DNA of 9,143 nucleotides, taken from assembly GCA_945867725.1 (NCBI GenBank), contig CAMBJI010000059.1:1-9143 (forward strand), given 5' to 3'. Each line of letters starts with the position of its first letter. Positions within the stretch are counted from its first letter, which is position 1. The notes beneath the pieces are model-generated. The model had not been told where the DNA came from. It searched no databases and was given only the letters and a program-made list of their open reading frames with translations. Origin of the DNA: Bordetella parapertussis (GTDB lineage: Bacteria; Pseudomonadota; Gammaproteobacteria; Burkholderiales; Burkholderiaceae_D). Below are positions 5,911 through 9,143 of the stretch, in pieces. The translations under genes and the position numbers were made by a program.

Positions 5911-6330
5911 TTACCACTCACCCACATTAGGCATGGAGGCCCAAGGCTCGGCCGGCGCGAGTGGAGCGCCGCTCTGCAAGAGTTCGATGGAGATATTGTC
6001 GGGTGAGCGAACAAACGCCATGCGACCATCTCGCGGCGGCCGCAGTATCGTTACCCCATGCGCTTGCAGTCGCGCGCAGGCGGCGTAGATATCCTCCACC
6101 GCATAGGCGAGATGACCGAAGTTACGACTGCCGCCCAAGTCTTCTGGATCCCAGTTGTAAGTGAGTTCGACCTGTGCATCATGGTCGCCCGGTGCTGCCA
6201 GATAAATCAGGGTGAAGCGGCCGGCGGGAACGTCGAACTGGCGCACCAACTCCAGTCCGAGTGCATCGCGATAAAAATGCAGGGAGGCATCCACATCACT
6301 GACGCGGACCATCGTGTGAAGATATTTCAT
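5911..6330 (-). CDS. VOC superfamily / glyoxalase I-like protein
   Basis: A 139-residue cytosolic protein of two beta-alpha-beta-beta-beta modules. The four expected metal ligands are visible: H5 (YLHTMVRV), E55 (QVELTYNW), H73 (FGHLAYAV) and E116 (SIELLQ), close to the E. coli glyoxalase I set H5, E56, H74, E122. Glyoxalase I converts the methylglyoxal-glutathione hemithioacetal to S-lactoylglutathione. However, the loop before the last strand (RPPRDGRMAFV) is shorter than in E. coli GloA, and the C-terminal tail (PWASMPNVGEW) marks a VOC subgroup whose activity may differ, so no symbol is given. No strong Shine-Dalgarno is seen; TACAAT at 6358-6363 (minus strand) might be a -10. First gene of the likely three-gene operon. 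Confidence 0.85.
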   Translation of the reverse strand: MKYLHTMVRVSDVDASLHFYRDALGLELVRQFDVPAGRFTLIYLAAPGDHDAQVELTYNWDPEDLGGSRNFGHLAYAVEDIYAACARLQAHGVTILRPPRDGRMAFVRSPDNISIELLQSGAPLAPAEPWASMPNVGEW

Positions 6331-6404
6331 AGCGTTAGGATAGGTAGAAAACCCCCTATTGTAATGACAGCCACGCCAACTTGATCGGCGCGGAGGCCCG
6401 GTGG

Positions 6405-9101
6405 TCAGGCGGTGAGGGAGCGAGCGCCGACTTTGGAGGCGCGAATTTCAGCCAGCGGCGCAAAGAAGGGCGGGGCCTCGAGCATCTGCAAAGCTTCATC
6501 GGTCGGCACCGGGGGTGAGGCGATGTAGCCCTGAATCTCGTCGCAGCCCATGAGTTGTAGTAATTGTAATTGTTCGGTAGTTTCGACACCCTCGGCCACT
6601 ACGGTCAATCCGAGCGTTTTGCCCATCTGTGTCATTGCCTGGCACAACACGATTCCTTCGCCGCCCGCTGAAAGATTGCGGACAAAGGACTGATCGATTT
6701 TCAGCACATCGACACTCAGGCTTTGCAGTCGGGCCAGCGATGAGTAACCCGTACCGAAATCATCAATCATCAGTTCCAGACCCATGTCGGCCAGGAGACG
6801 AAGTTCGTTTTGTATTTCATCGTCATCACCGATCGTCATGGATTCAGTGAGCTCGACACCAATCTCTGACGAATGGACGCCGTACTTGTGCATTTGCGCT
6901 TGAAGATGCGTTCTGAATTCCGCGTCTTTCAACTGCCGTGCCGAGACATTAATCGAGATCGGGAAGATTTTCTTTCCGATGCTGCGCCAGCGCGCCAGTA
7001 TCTCGCAAGCCGTTGCAGCGACCCAGTTACCCAGTTCCACGATGAGGTGGCTTTCTTCTGCGAGTGGAATGAAACGCTGGGGCGAGACTAGCCCAAGTTC
7101 TGGGTGCTGCCAGCGTACCAGCGCCTCAAATCCCACTAGCTCACCGGTCGCTGCGCTGGCACGCGGTTGCAGATAAAGCCGTAACTGTCCGCCCGGAATA
7201 GCGCGTCGAAGCGCACTTTCCATGCTCATGCGATCGGATAATTTATCGAGCATCTCGCTGGAGTAGCGTGCGACCCTGTCCTTGCCGGATCGTTTCGCTT
7301 CGTACATGGCGATATCGGCGGCCTGCACCAAAGCTTCCGGCGTCGTTGCATTCTCGGGATAAAAGGCTACGCCAATCGATGCACGTGGAGACAGGCTGTT
7401 GTTGGCATCCAGGATATCGATCTCGCGCAGTTGCGATAGCAGATGTCCTGCGATTGCGACTGCAACGTCGGGACTGTCAAGTTCGTTCAGCATAATCATG
7501 AATTCATCGCCGCCCAGACGCAGCACATGATCGTGTTTGCGTACCGATTGCTGTAGTGTACTTGCGACCGCCTGCAGATAGGTATCACCTACGTTGTGGC
7601 CCAGCGTGTCATTGATGTTTTTGAAGTTGTCCAGGTCAATAAACAAGACGGCGAATTGATGGCCCTGTTTTTTGGCAGTGTCTATGATGGCAGGAAGATT
7701 TTTATTCATCCAGTGCCGGTTGGGTAAATGAGTCAGCGCATCAGTGAGTGCCAATTGTTTGAGTTGGTTCTCTTTTTCTTTGATCTCGGTGATGTCGCGT
7801 AGCGTTACGGCTAGCCCAAGATCAGCGCGTACGGCTCGGGCTTGACACCAGCATTTTTTCATTGGGCCTTCCCGAAAAATAAATACTTCTTTCTCTGCAA
7901 ATCCATCATTCATTGCTGTGTGTAGGAATAACAATGTAGCAGTGAAATTTTCGCCACTGATAAGCTGACTGATTCGTTTACCTATCAGCCCTTCTCGATT
8001 TGTGCCAGACATGCGCATCGCCTGACCGTTACAGTCTTCAATGACGAAATCGGTCATGCCACCGCCTTTTTCGAAGAATGGCGAGAACATGTAAAGCTCT
8101 TCACGAGAAGCGTCAACGGCCAGGCGGAATGTACTGGTGACCTGATTCTTATAATATAAGCGCGTATCGCGGCGCGATTGTAACCACCCGCCTGTGAGGC
8201 AAAGAAAAACAATCAGACTGCTACCTGCTAGTTGCAGAAGGGTGTACAGATCATTTTTTTCGTTAAAAGAGCGCAGGATATTGCTGTGGTTGACTGCAAT
8301 GACGGCCTCTAATGGGTAGTTATCTAGTTTCTTCCAGCCGACATACATCAGGCTGCCCGGCACACGGATTTCCGAAAAATTAAGATTGGCATCGGCGCCA
8401 CTCAGAATATCAAAATTGTCGCGTGAATATTCACGGCCGATATCGTGCCGCAGCAGCGTGTCGCCATTGGTATATTTGACGCCGATGGCATCGCCAATGT
8501 CTAGGACGATCACTTCACTGAGTTCAGTCAGTTGGTCTGGCAGCACGCTCAGTGAGATGACGCCGGCGAACCGTCCCTGTTCGTCATTGACGCGACGGGA
8601 AAATCGAACAACTTGCTTGCCTGCGAGGCTACCCACACCCGATTCAAGCGGATTGATTTTTAGATCGGTAGAAGTTGAATCGCGATGATCCCGAAAGAAT
8701 CGAGTATTTGCAACCGATAAACCAACGGCGGAGGATGTGCGGGCACTTTGGACGATACCGTATTGGTCAATCAGCAGGGGATTGAACCAGCCATACGAGG
8801 GCAGGTCCTGAAAAATATGACGTGTGACGCTCTTTGTGCCGGCGCTGGCGACGCGGGCGATCAGCAGAGATAGCTGATCAATCTTCTCGATAGAAATTTG
8901 CAGCTGTTTAGCATAACTGTTGGTTAGGCTGATAACGCGCCGCCTTCCATCAACCTCTGCCTGATTCTGATCTTCCACGCGTTCCACATAGGCGAACATC
9001 CACAGCAAGACAATGGACGCCAGTGCGACTGAACCCCACACGAGCAGGGCCCTTCCCCACAGTGGCGGGTTGTTACCGCTCGCATCAGTTGAACTGGCCA
9101 T
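6405..9101 (-). CDS. Membrane sensor with dCache-like, PAS, GGDEF and EAL domains
   Basis: An 898-residue inner-membrane protein controlling cyclic di-GMP. Order: TM helix 1 (about 14-37), a periplasmic sensory region of ~245 residues resembling a dCache domain, TM helix 2 (285-306), PAS (about 325-437), GGDEF (about 445-612) and EAL (about 625-875). The cyclase motif GGDEF (530-534) is intact, and RKHD (521-524) sits five residues upstream, the correct place for the inhibitory I-site. The phosphodiesterase motifs are also kept: EAL (659-661), NVS (718-720), VELTES, DDFGTGYSS (780-788), KID (801-803), AEGVET and the QG near 857. Both activities are therefore possible; net output cannot be read from sequence. 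The start has only a weak AGAAG. It ends 74 bp before the VOC gene and is probably a separate unit. Confidence 0.95.
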   Translation of the reverse strand: MASSTDASGNNPPLWGRALLVWGSVALASIVLLWMFAYVERVEDQNQAEVDGRRRVISLTNSYAKQLQISIEKIDQLSLLIARVASAGTKSVTRHIFQDLPSYGWFNPLLIDQYGIVQSARTSSAVGLSVANTRFFRDHRDSTSTDLKINPLESGVGSLAGKQVVRFSRRVNDEQGRFAGVISLSVLPDQLTELSEVIVLDIGDAIGVKYTNGDTLLRHDIGREYSRDNFDILSGADANLNFSEIRVPGSLMYVGWKKLDNYPLEAVIAVNHSNILRSFNEKNDLYTLLQLAGSSLIVFLCLTGGWLQSRRDTRLYYKNQVTSTFRLAVDASREELYMFSPFFEKGGGMTDFVIEDCNGQAMRMSGTNREGLIGKRISQLISGENFTATLLFLHTAMNDGFAEKEVFIFREGPMKKCWCQARAVRADLGLAVTLRDITEIKEKENQLKQLALTDALTHLPNRHWMNKNLPAIIDTAKKQGHQFAVLFIDLDNFKNINDTLGHNVGDTYLQAVASTLQQSVRKHDHVLRLGGDEFMIMLNELDSPDVAVAIAGHLLSQLREIDILDANNSLSPRASIGVAFYPENATTPEALVQAADIAMYEAKRSGKDRVARYSSEMLDKLSDRMSMESALRRAIPGGQLRLYLQPRASAATGELVGFEALVRWQHPELGLVSPQRFIPLAEESHLIVELGNWVAATACEILARWRSIGKKIFPISINVSARQLKDAEFRTHLQAQMHKYGVHSSEIGVELTESMTIGDDDEIQNELRLLADMGLELMIDDFGTGYSSLARLQSLSVDVLKIDQSFVRNLSAGGEGIVLCQAMTQMGKTLGLTVVAEGVETTEQLQLLQLMGCDEIQGYIASPPVPTDEALQMLEAPPFFAPLAEIRASKVGARSLTA

Positions 9102-9143
9102 GAAAAGTTACTTCTGGTTAAAGAAGTTCAATCTTCCACGGCG

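Overview
The window looks like a chromosomal segment of a Gram-negative proteobacterium, probably beta- or gammaproteobacterial. The evidence is several Sec-type signal peptides, a periplasmic di-heme c-type protein, a membrane-anchored GGDEF/EAL regulator, and proteobacterial-style glyoxalase and EthD proteins. Coding GC is moderate and the longest intergenic stretches are clearly AT-richer. I cannot name the genus. There is no tRNA, rRNA, CRISPR array, transposase or phage gene.

Layout: (1) 36-1085, minus strand: two small exported proteins, one Sel1/TPR-like and one SnoaL/NTF2-like. (2) 1086-1391: a 306-bp divergent intergenic region with several dyads and, just before the next start codon, a terminator-like hairpin with a T-run that has no gene upstream on its strand. 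(3) 1392-3695, plus strand: a BKACE (DUF849) beta-keto acid cleavage enzyme immediately followed by an exported di-heme DUF1111 oxidoreductase, probably one transcript. (4) 3753-4112, minus strand: a small winged-helix-like protein with a duplicated 16-residue Pro/Glu-rich tail, convergent with the di-heme gene. (5) 4398-4721, plus strand: an EthD-family protein. (6) 4753-6330, minus strand: a compact set reading VOC/glyoxalase, 2-oxoglutarate-Fe(II) oxygenase, GIY-YIG-like protein, with 24-nt and 12-nt gaps. (7) 6405-9101, minus strand: a large sensor protein with an extracytoplasmic dCache-like region, PAS, GGDEF with an I-site, and EAL, controlling cyclic di-GMP.

Most genes belong to recognisable families and nothing resembles a known defence or mobile system. 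The points that merit follow-up are the orphan terminator-like leader before the BKACE gene, the tight pairing of that enzyme with an exported di-heme protein, and the VOC/2OG oxygenase/GIY-YIG cassette. All functional links between neighbours are inferred from spacing and orientation only.
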